From NCBI GenBank assembly GCA_946548895.1, contig CAMNQF010000022.1, positions 1 through 51,504 of the forward strand: 51,504 nucleotides of DNA. The letters are read 5' to 3'. The notes under the pieces are model-generated. The model saw only the letters and a list, made by a program, of their open reading frames with translations, had not been told where the DNA came from and searched no databases. The stretch comes from an uncultured bacterium (GTDB lineage Bacteria > Bacillota > Clostridia > Oscillospirales > Oscillospiraceae). Every line of letters starts with the position of its first letter. Position 1 is the first letter of the stretch. Both the position numbers and the translations under genes were made by a program. Positions 1 to 8,421 of the stretch are shown piece by piece.

Positions 1-429
1 ACCGACGGCACCGAAGGCGAGGGCGACGGCGGCATCACCGACGCCCCCGATCCCATCGTGCCCGACGAGCCCGGCTTCGATCCCACCGAGCCGCAGTTCC
101 CGGCCATCGACGCGGCGGGCGACCCGCTGCTCGACAACGCCAAGCAGGTGAGCTCCGACAAGCTGTACATGACCGCCTACCGTCTGGTGCTCGACGAGGT
201 GGAGCCCGACTACGCCATCACGTTCCCGCACGAGTCGATGAACCCGGCCCTGGCGGAGAACGCGGCCCACAACATGACCAACGACTCCGACGCCCTGCGC
301 GGCGCCGGCAACGCCATCAATATGTACGAGCAGTACGATGAGGCCAACGCCCACGGCACCGAGCCGCGGGGCGGCGGCGCCGCCCCCCAGGGCCCCCCGC
401 GCGCCCGCCCAGTTGCGTCGGGGGCGTAG
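1..429 (+). CDS. C-terminal part of an unrecognised, acidic, high-GC protein (5' partial)
   Basis: The frame is open from the first base and stops at TAG 427-429, so the true start lies outside the window. The N-terminal part is a Gly/Asp/Pro/Glu-rich linker and the middle (about residues 40-110) has ordinary protein composition. The last ~24 residues are Gly/Pro/Arg/Ala low complexity and may not belong to the original protein. Third codon positions are almost all G or C, clearly more extreme than every other gene here and more like an actinobacterial coding style. I do not recognise the family and assign no function. The gene is probably foreign to the rest of the window (see junction finding). 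Confidence 0.5.
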   Translation, partial: TDGTEGEGDGGITDAPDPIVPDEPGFDPTEPQFPAIDAAGDPLLDNAKQVSSDKLYMTAYRLVLDEVEPDYAITFPHESMNPALAENAAHNMTNDSDALRGAGNAINMYEQYDEANAHGTEPRGGGAAPQGPPRARPVASGA

Positions 430-439
430 ACGGCTCACG

Positions 440-505
440 CCCCGGCGGCCCCGCGGGCGGGCCCCCCCGTGGGGGGCGCCCCGCCCTATAGGGCGGGCCC
501 GCTTG
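440..505. repeat. GC-rich palindromes at a probable sequence junction
   Basis: A run of nested inverted repeats, including CCCCCCC/GGGGGG arms (about 465-480) and the perfect palindrome CCCGCCCTATAGGGCGGG near 481-498. It lies between the end of the left-hand high-GC reading frame and the point where minus-strand Firmicute coding begins. It could be a terminator-like hairpin of the left gene, but its position exactly at the change of coding style makes an assembly join likely. Confidence 0.5.
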
Positions 506-588
506 TTCAGCGGAATCAGATAGCTGACGCAAACCAGCCACAGCGTGAGGAACCCGGCTTCCAGCGGGAAGCGGTCCATCACGCCCAT
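500..588 (-). pseudogene. N-terminal stub of a membrane sensor kinase (truncated at the junction)
   Basis: On the minus strand an ATG at 588-586 overlaps the stop codon of the LytTR regulator (TGATG), the usual coupling of a regulator with its AgrC-like GHKL kinase. About 30 residues can be read: a short polar start, then a hydrophobic segment around FLTLWLVCVSYLIP that looks like a first membrane helix. After about position 505 the frame runs into GC-rich palindromes and loses any protein-like character. The kinase assignment is inferred from position and the membrane start, not from a catalytic domain. The truncation may be an assembly artefact rather than a real pseudogene. Confidence 0.5.
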
Positions 589-1295
589 CACGCCCCGCCC
601 CCTACATAGTTGGTTAGGGCGGTCATAAAAGCCGCGCGGTTCCGGCGGCTGATTTCCAGCTCATAACCGGCCACCATCGCCACGTCTTTGCGCACTTCGG
701 TGACATGGAACAGATTCACCAGGTACCAGTAATTGCACCGCACGAAATGCCGGTCCGCCAGTTGGCTCTCCGCCTCTTTCATGCTGCCCCGCAGGACGTA
801 CTCCCCTTGGTCCGTGTGGTAGTGGAGCCGCCGGTCCTGGATCTCCACGTAGTAGATCTGCCGTGTGTCCAGCCGCACCGCACCGCTGGGCAGGGTGAGC
901 ACAATCTGGGACGCCGCCCGGCGGTCCACCAGCCGCGCCGCCCGGTCCAGCTTGACGGAAAAGGTGTAGTAGTCCACCGGCTTGAGCACGAAGTCCAGCG
1001 CTCCCACGGAGTAGCCCTGAATGGCGTATTGGGCCATATTGGTGATGAACACGATGACCACATTCTGGTCCGTCCGGCGGATCTGCTCCGCCGCGGCCAT
1101 GCCGTCCACCTGGGGCATTTCGATGTCCAGCAGGATGATATCGTATACCGGCCGGTAATCCGCCAAAAGCTCGCTGCCGTCCTGGAAAGCTGACACCTCT
1201 AAGGGCGTTCCCCGTTCCGATTCATACCGGGCTAAAAATCCCTCAATCTGCGCCAGGACGGAGGGCTCGTCCTCCACAACCGCCACGCGAAGCAA
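588..1295 (-). CDS. LytTR-family response regulator (AgrA/LytR type)
   Basis: A 235-residue two-component regulator. The N-terminal receiver domain begins with the acidic VVEDE motif and has the phosphoacceptor Asp57 in LLDIEMP, the switch Thr in VFITN and the Lys of LKPVD. The C-terminal ~100 residues form a LytTR DNA-binding domain (YYVEIQDRRLHYHT ... HFVRCNYWYLVNL). I choose TTG at 1295: a GTG at 1304 touches the ribosome site AGGGAGG, whereas TTG sits about 8 bases after it and gives the natural start MLRVAVVEDE. It is transcribed from its own promoter near 1341-1369, divergent from the MATE gene, and overlaps the following kinase stub by TGATG. Its targets are not visible; LytTR systems commonly control peptide signalling, export or surface functions. 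Confidence 0.88.
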   Translation of the reverse strand: MLRVAVVEDEPSVLAQIEGFLARYESERGTPLEVSAFQDGSELLADYRPVYDIILLDIEMPQVDGMAAAEQIRRTDQNVVIVFITNMAQYAIQGYSVGALDFVLKPVDYYTFSVKLDRAARLVDRRAASQIVLTLPSGAVRLDTRQIYYVEIQDRRLHYHTDQGEYVLRGSMKEAESQLADRHFVRCNYWYLVNLFHVTEVRKDVAMVAGYELEISRRNRAAFMTALTNYVGGGA

Positions 1296-1340
1296 TGCCC
1301 ACACCTCCCTAAACAGTCAAAGCACCGCTTATTCTACCAG

Positions 1341-1369
1341 ATTATAGCACAGCATACCCGGCTGGGCAA
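1341..1369 (-). promoter_or_regulatory. Sigma-A-type promoter of the LytTR regulator
   Basis: On the minus strand TTGCCC (1369-1364) and a perfect TATAAT (1346-1341) are 17 bases apart. A TGC immediately before the -10 gives an extended -10. It lies about 45 bases upstream of the chosen TTG start. Confidence 0.7.
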
Positions 1370-1441
1370 GTCCAAACGGCCCGTCCGGCAACATTTTCCG
1401 GCAGCAATTCCCCTAAAACGCCAAAATCCGCGCCTACCCCA

Positions 1442-1470
1442 TTGACAACCCGGTCCGGCTTCGGTATAAT
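1442..1470 (+). promoter_or_regulatory. Consensus sigma-A promoter of the MATE gene
   Basis: TTGACA (1442-1447) and TATAAT (1465-1470) match both consensus hexamers exactly with a 17-base spacer. It points to the MATE gene 75 bases downstream and is divergent from the promoter at 1341-1369. The 250-base gap between the two genes holds nothing else I can support. Confidence 0.85.
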
Positions 1471-1544
1471 ATCGCATTACTGCTGTTGCGACAGCGGGGC
1501 AGGGCGCCGCTCTGCTCCGCGTGTGAGAAAAGGAGGTACCCCCA

Positions 1545-2921
1545 GTGGAACGGCCCGAAGGCGAAAACAAAATGGGCGTCATGCCGGTGAACCGATTGCT
1601 GTTGAACATGGCCATCCCCATCATGATCTCCATGCTGGTCCAGGCCCTTTACAACGTGGTGGACAGCTGGTTTGTGTCCAAGATCAGCCAAGACGCGCTG
1701 AACGCGGTGTCTCTGGCTTTCCCGGTGCAGAACTTGATGATTGCCGTCAGCGTGGGTACCGGCGTGGGTATCAACGCCCTGCTGGCCCGAAGCCTGGGCC
1801 AAGGCGACCGGGAAAAGGTGAACCGCTCGGCGGTGAACGGCCTGTTCCTCATTTTTTTGAGCAGCATGGCCTTTGTGGTCCTGGGGCTGACCTGTTCCCG
1901 CCTGTTCTACACCGCCCAGACAGACATACCCGGCATTGTCAACTACGGCGCCGACTACCTGACCATCTGCTGCGGGTTGAGCCTGGGCCTGTTTACCGCC
2001 GTAGCCATGGAGCGGCTGCTCCAGGCCACCGGCCGTACCTTTTATACCATGATCGCCCAGGCGGTGGGGGCGCTGACCAACATCATCCTGGACCCCATCC
2101 TGATCTTCGGCCTGGGTCCCTTTCCCCGGATGGAGGTGGCGGGAGCCGCCCTGGCCACTGTCATCGGCCAGTTTTTGGGCTGCGGTGTGGGAATCTTTTT
2201 CAACCTTACCCGGAATCCCGAGGTGAAGATCTCCTTCAAAGGCTTTCGGCCCCACGGCCCCACCATCCGGGAAATTTACTCCGTGGGCCTGCCCGGCATT
2301 GTCATGCAGTCCATCGGCTCGGTGATGGTGTTCGGCATGAATCAGATTCTCATTGCTTTCACGGATACCGCCACGGCGGTATTCGGGGTGTACTTCAAGC
2401 TTCAGTCTTTTTTCTTCATGCCTGTGTTTGGCCTTTGCAACGGCATGGTGCCCATTGTGGCCTACAACTTCGGCGCCCGCAGGCCTGACCGCATTGTGAA
2501 AACCGTCAAGCTCAGCGTGATGTACGCCACCATCCTGCTGGCCGCGGGCTTTGCCGTGTTCCAGCTGTTCCCCGGCCCGCTTCTGGATCTGTTTCGGTCC
2601 GAGGAGGACGCGGCGGGAAATCTGCTCGCCATCGGCATACCCGCCCTGCGTATCATTTCCTTCAGCTGGCTGCTGGCGGGCTTTGGCATTATCTCCTCTT
2701 CCGTATTCCAGGCTCTGGACCACGGCGTGCTCAGTCTGATCTGCTCGCTGGTGCGCCAGCTCATCGTCCTGCTGCCGGTGGCTTTTCTCCTCGCCCTGCT
2801 GTTTCAGAATCTGGACATGGTATGGCTGGCCTTCCCCATCGCGGAGATGTTCTCCTGCGCCCTGTGCGCCGTGTTTATGCGCCGGGTGTACCGGCGGGAC
2901 ATCCTGCCCCTGCGGGCATGA
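1545..2921 (+). CDS. MATE family multidrug/sodium antiporter (MepA-like)
   Basis: A 458-residue integral membrane protein with the two-fold MATE architecture of about 12 helices. The first helix region shows the family pattern MAIPIMISMLVQALYNVVD, and the matching second half starts near residue 235 (GLPGIVMQSIGSVMVFGMNQIL). Family members expel cationic drugs and metabolites in exchange for sodium ions or protons. The start is GTG with AGGAGGT 7 bases upstream; an ATG at codon 12 is a less likely alternative. It is preceded by a perfect promoter and followed by the promoter of the metK leader, so it is probably transcribed alone. The substrate cannot be told from sequence. Confidence 0.93.
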   Translation: MERPEGENKMGVMPVNRLLLNMAIPIMISMLVQALYNVVDSWFVSKISQDALNAVSLAFPVQNLMIAVSVGTGVGINALLARSLGQGDREKVNRSAVNGLFLIFLSSMAFVVLGLTCSRLFYTAQTDIPGIVNYGADYLTICCGLSLGLFTAVAMERLLQATGRTFYTMIAQAVGALTNIILDPILIFGLGPFPRMEVAGAALATVIGQFLGCGVGIFFNLTRNPEVKISFKGFRPHGPTIREIYSVGLPGIVMQSIGSVMVFGMNQILIAFTDTATAVFGVYFKLQSFFFMPVFGLCNGMVPIVAYNFGARRPDRIVKTVKLSVMYATILLAAGFAVFQLFPGPLLDLFRSEEDAAGNLLAIGIPALRIISFSWLLAGFGIISSSVFQALDHGVLSLICSLVRQLIVLLPVAFLLALLFQNLDMVWLAFPIAEMFSCALCAVFMRRVYRRDILPLRA

Positions 2922-2953
2922 GGCAAAACTTTACGCTTTTCCCAAACTGCCCA

Positions 2954-2982
2954 TTGACAGCGGCCCTTGGGGCGCTTATAAT
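2954..2982 (+). promoter_or_regulatory. metK: Consensus sigma-A promoter of metK
   Basis: TTGACA (2954-2959) and TATAAT (2977-2982), both exact, with a 17-base spacer. Transcription should start near 2990, just before the SAM-I aptamer. Confidence 0.85.
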
Positions 2983-3000
2983 AAGGCCGTACAAGTAAAT

Positions 3001-3095
3001 AACCCTTATCGAGAGTGGCGGAGGGACCGGCCCTATGAAGCCACGGCAACCTGCGGTGCAAGGTGCCAATTCCGGCGGAAACGCGAGATGAGGAG
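3001..3095 (+). ncRNA. SAM-I (S-box) riboswitch aptamer in the metK leader
   Basis: The leader carries the S-box core: CTTATC (3004-3009) pairs with GATGAG (3087-3092) to close P1. The conserved stretches GAGAGTGGCGGAGGGA, GGCCCTATGAAGCC, CGGCAACC and GGTGCCAATTCC follow in the canonical order. The aptamer binds S-adenosylmethionine, the product of the enzyme encoded downstream. It is followed within 20 bases by an intrinsic terminator, which fits the usual SAM-OFF transcriptional control. Confidence 0.95.
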
Positions 3096-3112
3096 AGAAC
3101 TGAACCATCCCG

Positions 3113-3141
3113 ATCCCCCGCCGTTTCCGGCGGGGGATTTT
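3113..3141 (+). terminator. Riboswitch-controlled terminator upstream of metK
   Basis: A perfect 11-base stem (3113-3123 with 3128-3138) with a TTTC loop and a run of T at 3138-3141. Its place between the SAM aptamer and the metK ribosome site makes it the expression platform: ligand-bound aptamer should allow it to form and stop transcription. Confidence 0.9.
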
Positions 3142-3178
3142 CAGCCTCTTTCCCAGACAAAGAAAGGAGAAACATAGT

Positions 3179-4360
3179 ATGGCAAAACGTTTATTTACCT
3201 CTGAATCTGTGACCGAGGGCCACCCCGACAAAGTCTGCGACCAGATATCCGACGCAATTCTGGACGCCATCATCGAAAAGGACCCCATGGCCCGGGTGGC
3301 CTGTGAAACCACCGTGTCCACCGGCTTGGTCCACATCATGGGGGAGATCACCACCTCCTGTTATGTGGACATCCCCAAAATCGCCCGGCAGGTCATCCGG
3401 GACATCGGCTATGACCGGGCCAAATATGGCTTTGACGGCGACAGCTGCGCCGTCATCTCCAACATCGACGAGCAGTCCCCCGACATCGCCCTGGGGGTGG
3501 ACAAGGCCCTGGAGGCCAAGGAGGGCCAGCTCACCGACGGCCTGGACAACGGCGCGGGGGATCAGGGTATGATGTTCGGCTATGCCTGCACCGAGACCCC
3601 GGAGCTGATGCCTCTGGCCATCTCCCTGTCCCACAGGCTGTCCCAGCGGCTGTCCCAGGTGCGCAAAGAGAAGCTGGTGGACTACCTCCGTCCCGACGGC
3701 AAGAGCCAAGTCACCGTGGAGTACGGCGAGGACGGCAAGCCCCTGCGGGTGGATACGGTGCTGGTGTCCACCCAGCACGCCCCGGAGGCCACGCTGGAGC
3801 AGATCCGCGCCGACATGATTGAGCTGGTCATCAAGCCCACCATCCCGGCAGGGCTGTTTGACGAGAACACCCGCATCCTGGTGAACCCCACCGGCCGGTT
3901 CGTGGTGGGCGGGCCCCAGGGGGACTCCGGACTCACCGGGCGGAAGATTATCGTGGACACCTACGGCGGAAGCGCCCCCCATGGAGGCGGCGCCTTCTCC
4001 GGCAAGGATCCCACCAAGGTGGACCGCTCCGCCGCTTACGCCGCCCGCTGGGTGGCCAAGAACGTGGTGGCCGCCGGGCTGGCGGACCGGTGCCAGGTCC
4101 AGCTGGCCTACGCCATCGGGGTGGCCCAGCCCGTATCCGTCCGGCTGGACACCTTTGGCACCGGCACCGTGTCCGACGCCGCCCTGGAGGACGCGGTGGC
4201 CAAGGTGTTCGACCTGCGGCCCGCCGCCATCATCCAGCGGCTGGACCTGCGCCGGCCCATCTACCGCCAGACCGCCGCCTATGGCCACTTCGGCCGTCCC
4301 GACCTGGACCTGCCCTGGGAGAAGACGGATATGACGGACGCCATCCGCGCCGCGCTGTAA
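3179..4360 (+). CDS. metK: S-adenosylmethionine synthetase
   Basis: A 393-residue cytosolic enzyme that makes S-adenosylmethionine from methionine and ATP, normally a homotetramer. The three family signatures are visible: [15 protein letters not shown] near residues 8-22, [12 protein letters not shown] near 117-128, and the phosphate-binding [18 protein letters not shown] near 260. The length is typical. AAAGGAGA precedes the ATG at a normal distance. The gene is under the SAM-I riboswitch, so product feeds back on its own synthesis, and it ends in a strong hairpin at 4383. Confidence 0.98.
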   Translation: MAKRLFTSESVTEGHPDKVCDQISDAILDAIIEKDPMARVACETTVSTGLVHIMGEITTSCYVDIPKIARQVIRDIGYDRAKYGFDGDSCAVISNIDEQSPDIALGVDKALEAKEGQLTDGLDNGAGDQGMMFGYACTETPELMPLAISLSHRLSQRLSQVRKEKLVDYLRPDGKSQVTVEYGEDGKPLRVDTVLVSTQHAPEATLEQIRADMIELVIKPTIPAGLFDENTRILVNPTGRFVVGGPQGDSGLTGRKIIVDTYGGSAPHGGGAFSGKDPTKVDRSAAYAARWVAKNVVAAGLADRCQVQLAYAIGVAQPVSVRLDTFGTGTVSDAALEDAVAKVFDLRPAAIIQRLDLRRPIYRQTAAYGHFGRPDLDLPWEKTDMTDAIRAAL

Positions 4361-4382
4361 TTTTATACGCGATTCGCTGGAA

Positions 4383-4415
4383 CCGGGCCGCCGCATTTCT
4401 CATGCGGCGGCCCGG
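4383..4415 (+). terminator. Hairpin terminator after metK
   Basis: A perfect 14-base stem (4383-4396 with 4402-4415) and a 5-base loop, 23 bases after the metK stop. The following T tract is weak (ACCGTTTCCTT). Confidence 0.75.
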
Positions 4416-4460
4416 ACCGTTTCCTTACAAATTATTTACAAAGTTCTAAGACAATTTTTA

Positions 4461-4489
4461 TTGCATTATTCGCCCCAGTATACTATACT
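4461..4489 (+). promoter_or_regulatory. Probable promoter of the O-antigen-ligase-like gene
   Basis: TTGCAT (4461-4466) and TATACT (4484-4489) with a 17-base spacer, in an AT-rich stretch about 70 bases before the start codon. The -10 lies inside the small palindrome GTATACTATAC. Confidence 0.6.
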
Positions 4490-4559
4490 AAAAAAGCTGC
4501 TGAAAAAATAACGCCGGACGGCCCAGATCTTCGGGCTGCCGCCTTCAAAGGGTGTTTTT

Positions 4560-6005
4560 ATGACTGAACTGCGCGCCAAACTGAAGTCCTTCTCCAAGGC
4601 CAACCTCCAGATGTTCCTGGCCCTCTATATCATCTGCCAGCCGCTGCTGGACGTGCTCACCGGCCTGGGGGCCGAATTCCACCATCCCATCACCGCGGGG
4701 GTGGTGGTCCGCTCCCTGTTTATGGTGCTGGCCTTCCTGTACTTTGTCTTTGTCAGCGATTTCCCGGGGAAAAAGCGGTGGATGATCTTCATCGGCGGGC
4801 TGTGTGCCTACCTGGTGCTGTTCATGGGCTATATGTTTTCCCTGGGCGGGCTGTCCCTGTGCCTGTCCAACCTCAAGGAGATGGTCAAGACCTTTTTCAT
4901 CCCCTTCGCGCTGGCGTTTCTCTGGTCAGCCTATAAAGAGTACGGCTATCTGGCCGGGGCCCGGATCATCGCCATAGCGGGCGCGCTGTATGCCAGTGTT
5001 ATCCCCATCGCCCTCATCACCGGCACCAGCTTCGTCTCCTACGGCAACGCCGGCATGGGCGCCCGGGGCTGGTTCTACGCCGCCAATGAGGTGGGCTGCG
5101 TCATCGCCCTCACCGCCCCCTTCACCATCGCCTGGTGCCTGGAGGTGCTGCCCGCCGTCACCCGGCGGACCTGGTGGAAGGGCGCGCTGGCTGTCTGGGC
5201 CCTTGTCGCCATCGCCGTTAGCGCCAACTTCCTGGGCACCAAGATCGTGTTTGGCGCCATCGCCCTGTACTGCCTGGCCGCTTTCATCTGGCAGCTGGTC
5301 CGTCTCAAGCAGCAGCCCTGCCGGACCACCCGGATTCAGGCCGTTGCCATGGGCGGCACGTTGCTGCTCACCCTGCTCATCTTCTTCGTCAACTCCCCCC
5401 TGATGACCTACCTGCTGTATGTCTACTTCAAGCTGATCAACAACGACCCAGAGCAGACCATGCTGGCCTGGGGCGAGGAGATCCAGGCCGCCGCACGGGG
5501 CACCTGGCTGCACACCCTGCTGGAGAATAACGAGGTCCTTCAGCGCATCGACCAGATTCTCAGCCGCCGCCTGCTCAGTTCCTCGCCCTCCGTCCAGGTG
5601 TACACCGAGGGAGGCGTTCTGGCCAAGCTGCTGGGCATTGGTTATGCCACCGCCCCCTCCTACAGCCGTGAGGTCTACTTTATGGTGGAAATGGACCCCT
5701 TGGCCATGCTGGTCCGCCACGGTGTCATCGGATTTCTGCTGTATTACGTCCCCTATCTGGCGTTTCTGGGCTGGGCGGTGGTACAGTTCTTCAAGCGGCC
5801 CCTTCAGCGCCTGTCCTCTCTGACCTGCTGTACCGCCCTGTACTGCACCTTGGTTGGCTTCGGCATCTCCACGATTGCGGGCCATGCCCTGGTGTGCCCG
5901 GCGGTGGCCACCTTTGTAGTGGTGGTAGGCCTGGTGCTGTGGGATCTGGTGCAGGAACAAAACCAGCTCCCCAAGGACGGGTGGAAGACCCCTCCGGCCC
6001 TGTGA
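4560..6005 (+). CDS. O-antigen ligase/polymerase-like polytopic membrane protein
   Basis: A 481-residue protein with about 11-12 hydrophobic segments and a large, mostly polar loop around residues 290-385. This is the arrangement of Wzy/WaaL/TuaE-type proteins. In Gram-positive bacteria such proteins join or polymerise lipid-linked surface glycans on the outer face of the membrane, so a role in capsule or wall polysaccharide is likely but not proven. No glycosyltransferase or flippase gene lies beside it: metK is upstream and a sensor kinase downstream, both with their own promoters, so it appears to be a single-gene unit. ATG follows a modest ribosome site (AAAGGGTG). Confidence 0.75.
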   Translation: MTELRAKLKSFSKANLQMFLALYIICQPLLDVLTGLGAEFHHPITAGVVVRSLFMVLAFLYFVFVSDFPGKKRWMIFIGGLCAYLVLFMGYMFSLGGLSLCLSNLKEMVKTFFIPFALAFLWSAYKEYGYLAGARIIAIAGALYASVIPIALITGTSFVSYGNAGMGARGWFYAANEVGCVIALTAPFTIAWCLEVLPAVTRRTWWKGALAVWALVAIAVSANFLGTKIVFGAIALYCLAAFIWQLVRLKQQPCRTTRIQAVAMGGTLLLTLLIFFVNSPLMTYLLYVYFKLINNDPEQTMLAWGEEIQAAARGTWLHTLLENNEVLQRIDQILSRRLLSSSPSVQVYTEGGVLAKLLGIGYATAPSYSREVYFMVEMDPLAMLVRHGVIGFLLYYVPYLAFLGWAVVQFFKRPLQRLSSLTCCTALYCTLVGFGISTIAGHALVCPAVATFVVVVGLVLWDLVQEQNQLPKDGWKTPPAL

Positions 6006-6060
6006 CCCGAACGGCGTACGCCCGGACAGGCTCCAGTCAAGATCGGTAATGAACAAAACG

Positions 6061-6134
6061 CCCTCCGGCGCAGGGAACAGGACTGCGCCGGGGGGCGCCG
6101 CCGAAGAAAGCCCAAGTTCCGCCGGCGCAGTTTT
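6061..6134 (+). terminator. Alternative hairpins / terminator between the membrane protein and the kinase
   Basis: CCGGCGCAG occurs at 6065-6073 and 6122-6130, and its complement CTGCGCCGG at 6083-6091. The middle arm can pair with the first (9-base loop, stem extended to about 13 pairs) or with the third, which is followed by TTTTGCTTCC. The second pairing resembles an intrinsic terminator. The rest of the 310-base gap is AT-rich and holds a candidate promoter at 6174. Confidence 0.55.
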
Positions 6135-6173
6135 GCTTCCTTTCAGGCCATAGCAAAAAATAGCAGAATGCAA

Positions 6174-6202
6174 TTGAAATCAACTAAACAATGTGCTACC
6201 AT
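6174..6202 (+). promoter_or_regulatory. Probable promoter of the hybrid histidine kinase
   Basis: TTGAAA (6174-6179), a 17-base spacer and TACCAT (6197-6202) preceded by TGC, giving an extended -10. It would leave a leader of about 100 bases. Confidence 0.5.
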
Positions 6203-6315
6203 TAGAAATCATACGAGTGAAAGATGTTTGACGCCAGCCATCAAGTCCATTTGAAAAAGCAGCAAGCATTTGCTTTCAAGTTTTGTCACACAACAGGAAG
6301 GGCAGATGAGCTCTT

Positions 6316-8421
6316 ATGCGGAAGCACGAGCGGAAAGAATGGTGTTCTCTGATTCTCAGCGAACAGACCTTTCCCATCATTGAGCAGATTACTGCGGGGA
6401 TGCCCGGCGGTTTTTTCATTTATCACGCTGATGAGGAGGAACGCCTAATTTACGCCAATCAGGCGCTGATTCGGATATATGGGTGTGAGGATCTGAAAGA
6501 TTTTCAGGAATATACTGGCTATACATTTTATGGGCTGGTCCATCCGGAGGACGCCGAGGAGACCCAGCGGAGCATTAATAAGCAGATTTTTACAGGCGGC
6601 AGCGACCTGGATTATGTGGAATACCGCATTTTGCGGAAAGACGGCAAAGTTCGGTGGATTGAGGACTACGGGCATTTTGTCCATACCGATCTCTATGGAG
6701 ACCTGTTTTACGTATTTGTGGAGGACGCCACGGAAAAGCACCTCAAGGCGATCAACGACGCCAAAACGGCCCGGCTGGCCCAGGAGCGGCTGGAGGCATT
6801 GGAGGCGCTGGAGCATGAAACCACCGCGCTGAAGCTGGTGCATGAAATTTTGCGCTCAGGAATGTGGGCCATGGAGTTCGACCAGCGGGGAGAGATGGCC
6901 AGCGTGTTTTGGAGTCAGGATTTCCGCGCCATGATTGGCTATCAAGATGAGGAGGATTTTCCCAATGCCTTGTCCTCCTGGTCGGATTTGATCCACCCGG
7001 AGGACCGTGACCGGGTGCTGAGGCAATACTACGCCGCCATTGACGACTATACCGGCAAAAGCCTCTATGATGTGGAGTACCGCCTGTTGACTAAGGACCG
7101 GGGCTATCGCTGGTTTCGGACCACAGGCAAGCTCTCACGGCGGGCGGACGGGACACCGATCACCTATGTGGGCATTTTCGTGGATATTACGGAGCATAAG
7201 GAAACGGACGAAAAGCTCCAGGAGCAGCGCAAGCTCCTGGAGGAAGCGCTGGTCAAGGCCCAGCGGGCCTCCCAGGCCAAGACCATGTTCCTCAATAATA
7301 TGTCCCATGATATCCGAACTCCCATGAACGCCATCATCGGGTTTACCAATCTGGCGGCCACCCATCTGGACGACCGGGAACTGACGCGGAGCTATCTGAG
7401 CAAGATCGCCGCCTCCTCCAACCACCTGCTCAGTCTCATTAACGACGTGCTGGACATGAGCCGCATTGAAAGCGGCAGGGTGGTTATTGAAGAGGCGGCG
7501 TGCAGCCTGTCTCAGGTCCTGCGGGACATTCAGTCCATGATGCAGGCTAATATTGAGAACAAGGGGCTTAACTTCCATATGGATGACCGCGCCCTGGTTC
7601 ACCCATATGTGGTCTGCGACCAGCTGCGGCTGAATCAAGTGCTGCTGAATATTTTGAGCAACGCGCTGAAATTTACGCCCGCCGGTGGAGATATCTCCGT
7701 CACCGCCTCCGAGCGGCCCGGAGATACGGCGGACACCGCCATCTATGAATTCCGCGTTCAGGATACCGGCATCGGTATGGATCCGGGTTTTCTGGAGCAT
7801 ATTTTTGAACCTTTTGAGCGGGAACGCACCTCCACCGTCAGCGGCATCCAGGGCACCGGATTGGGTATGTCCATCACCAAAAACCTGGTCGAGCTGATGA
7901 AAGGCCAGATTAATGTGGAGAGCCGGAAGGGGGAAGGCAGCGTATTCACCTGTACCTTTCCGTTCCGCCTCAGCCAAGCCCCCGGCGCCCGGGAGGCGCT
8001 GGCCATCCTCCAGCCGCAGCGGTCCGCCGGCTGGCGCATTCTGCTGGCTGAGGACAACGAATTGAACCAGGAAATCGCCGTAACCATTTTGGAGGAGGCT
8101 GGCTGCGCCGTAGATGTGGCGTCGGACGGGGCGGAGGCGGTGGAGAAGGTCCGCCATTCCCTGGGCGCTCCCTACGACTTGGTTCTCATGGACATCCAAA
8201 TGCCTGTGATGGACGGCATTGAAGCGACCAAAGCCATACGCGCCTTAGACGACCCGCAGCTGGCCAGCCTGCCCATTGTGGCCATGACGGCCAACGCCTT
8301 TGAGGAGGACCGGCAGCTTGTCCTGTCCGCTGGAATGAACGGCCATTTGGGCAAGCCCATTGATGTGGCCAAGCTGTTTGCCACGATACAGAGCGTTCTG
8401 GGCGGCGGGCAACCGGGATGA
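6316..8421 (+). CDS. Hybrid sensor histidine kinase/response regulator with two PAS domains
   Basis: A 701-residue protein with no membrane helix, so a cytosolic sensor. Order: PAS near 20-135 (FFIYHADEEERLIYANQALIRIYG), a second PAS_3-type domain near 170-295 (HPEDRDRVL ... WFRTTG), HisKA with phosphoacceptor His331 in SHDIRTPMN, and an HATPase domain with NILSNALKF, DTGIGM and GTGLGMSI. The C-terminal receiver has phosphoacceptor Asp626 in LVLMDIQMPVMDG. Phosphate should pass from His331 to Asp626; any later Hpt protein or output regulator is not encoded nearby. The stimulus is unknown; PAS domains often bind small ligands or cofactors. The ribosome site GGAAGGG is rather far (about 14 bases) from this ATG, so the exact start is less sure than the domains. 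Confidence 0.92.
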   Translation: MRKHERKEWCSLILSEQTFPIIEQITAGMPGGFFIYHADEEERLIYANQALIRIYGCEDLKDFQEYTGYTFYGLVHPEDAEETQRSINKQIFTGGSDLDYVEYRILRKDGKVRWIEDYGHFVHTDLYGDLFYVFVEDATEKHLKAINDAKTARLAQERLEALEALEHETTALKLVHEILRSGMWAMEFDQRGEMASVFWSQDFRAMIGYQDEEDFPNALSSWSDLIHPEDRDRVLRQYYAAIDDYTGKSLYDVEYRLLTKDRGYRWFRTTGKLSRRADGTPITYVGIFVDITEHKETDEKLQEQRKLLEEALVKAQRASQAKTMFLNNMSHDIRTPMNAIIGFTNLAATHLDDRELTRSYLSKIAASSNHLLSLINDVLDMSRIESGRVVIEEAACSLSQVLRDIQSMMQANIENKGLNFHMDDRALVHPYVVCDQLRLNQVLLNILSNALKFTPAGGDISVTASERPGDTADTAIYEFRVQDTGIGMDPGFLEHIFEPFERERTSTVSGIQGTGLGMSITKNLVELMKGQINVESRKGEGSVFTCTFPFRLSQAPGAREALAILQPQRSAGWRILLAEDNELNQEIAVTILEEAGCAVDVASDGAEAVEKVRHSLGAPYDLVLMDIQMPVMDGIEATKAIRALDDPQLASLPIVAMTANAFEEDRQLVLSAGMNGHLGKPIDVAKLFATIQSVLGGGQPG

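Noticed and set aside
3315-3345. Idea that the 4460-4490 palindrome or leader at 4500-4559 forms another riboswitch
   Set aside because: The short GGCCCAG/CTGCC hairpin near 4520-4545 has none of the conserved cores of known riboswitch classes and fits an ordinary leader.
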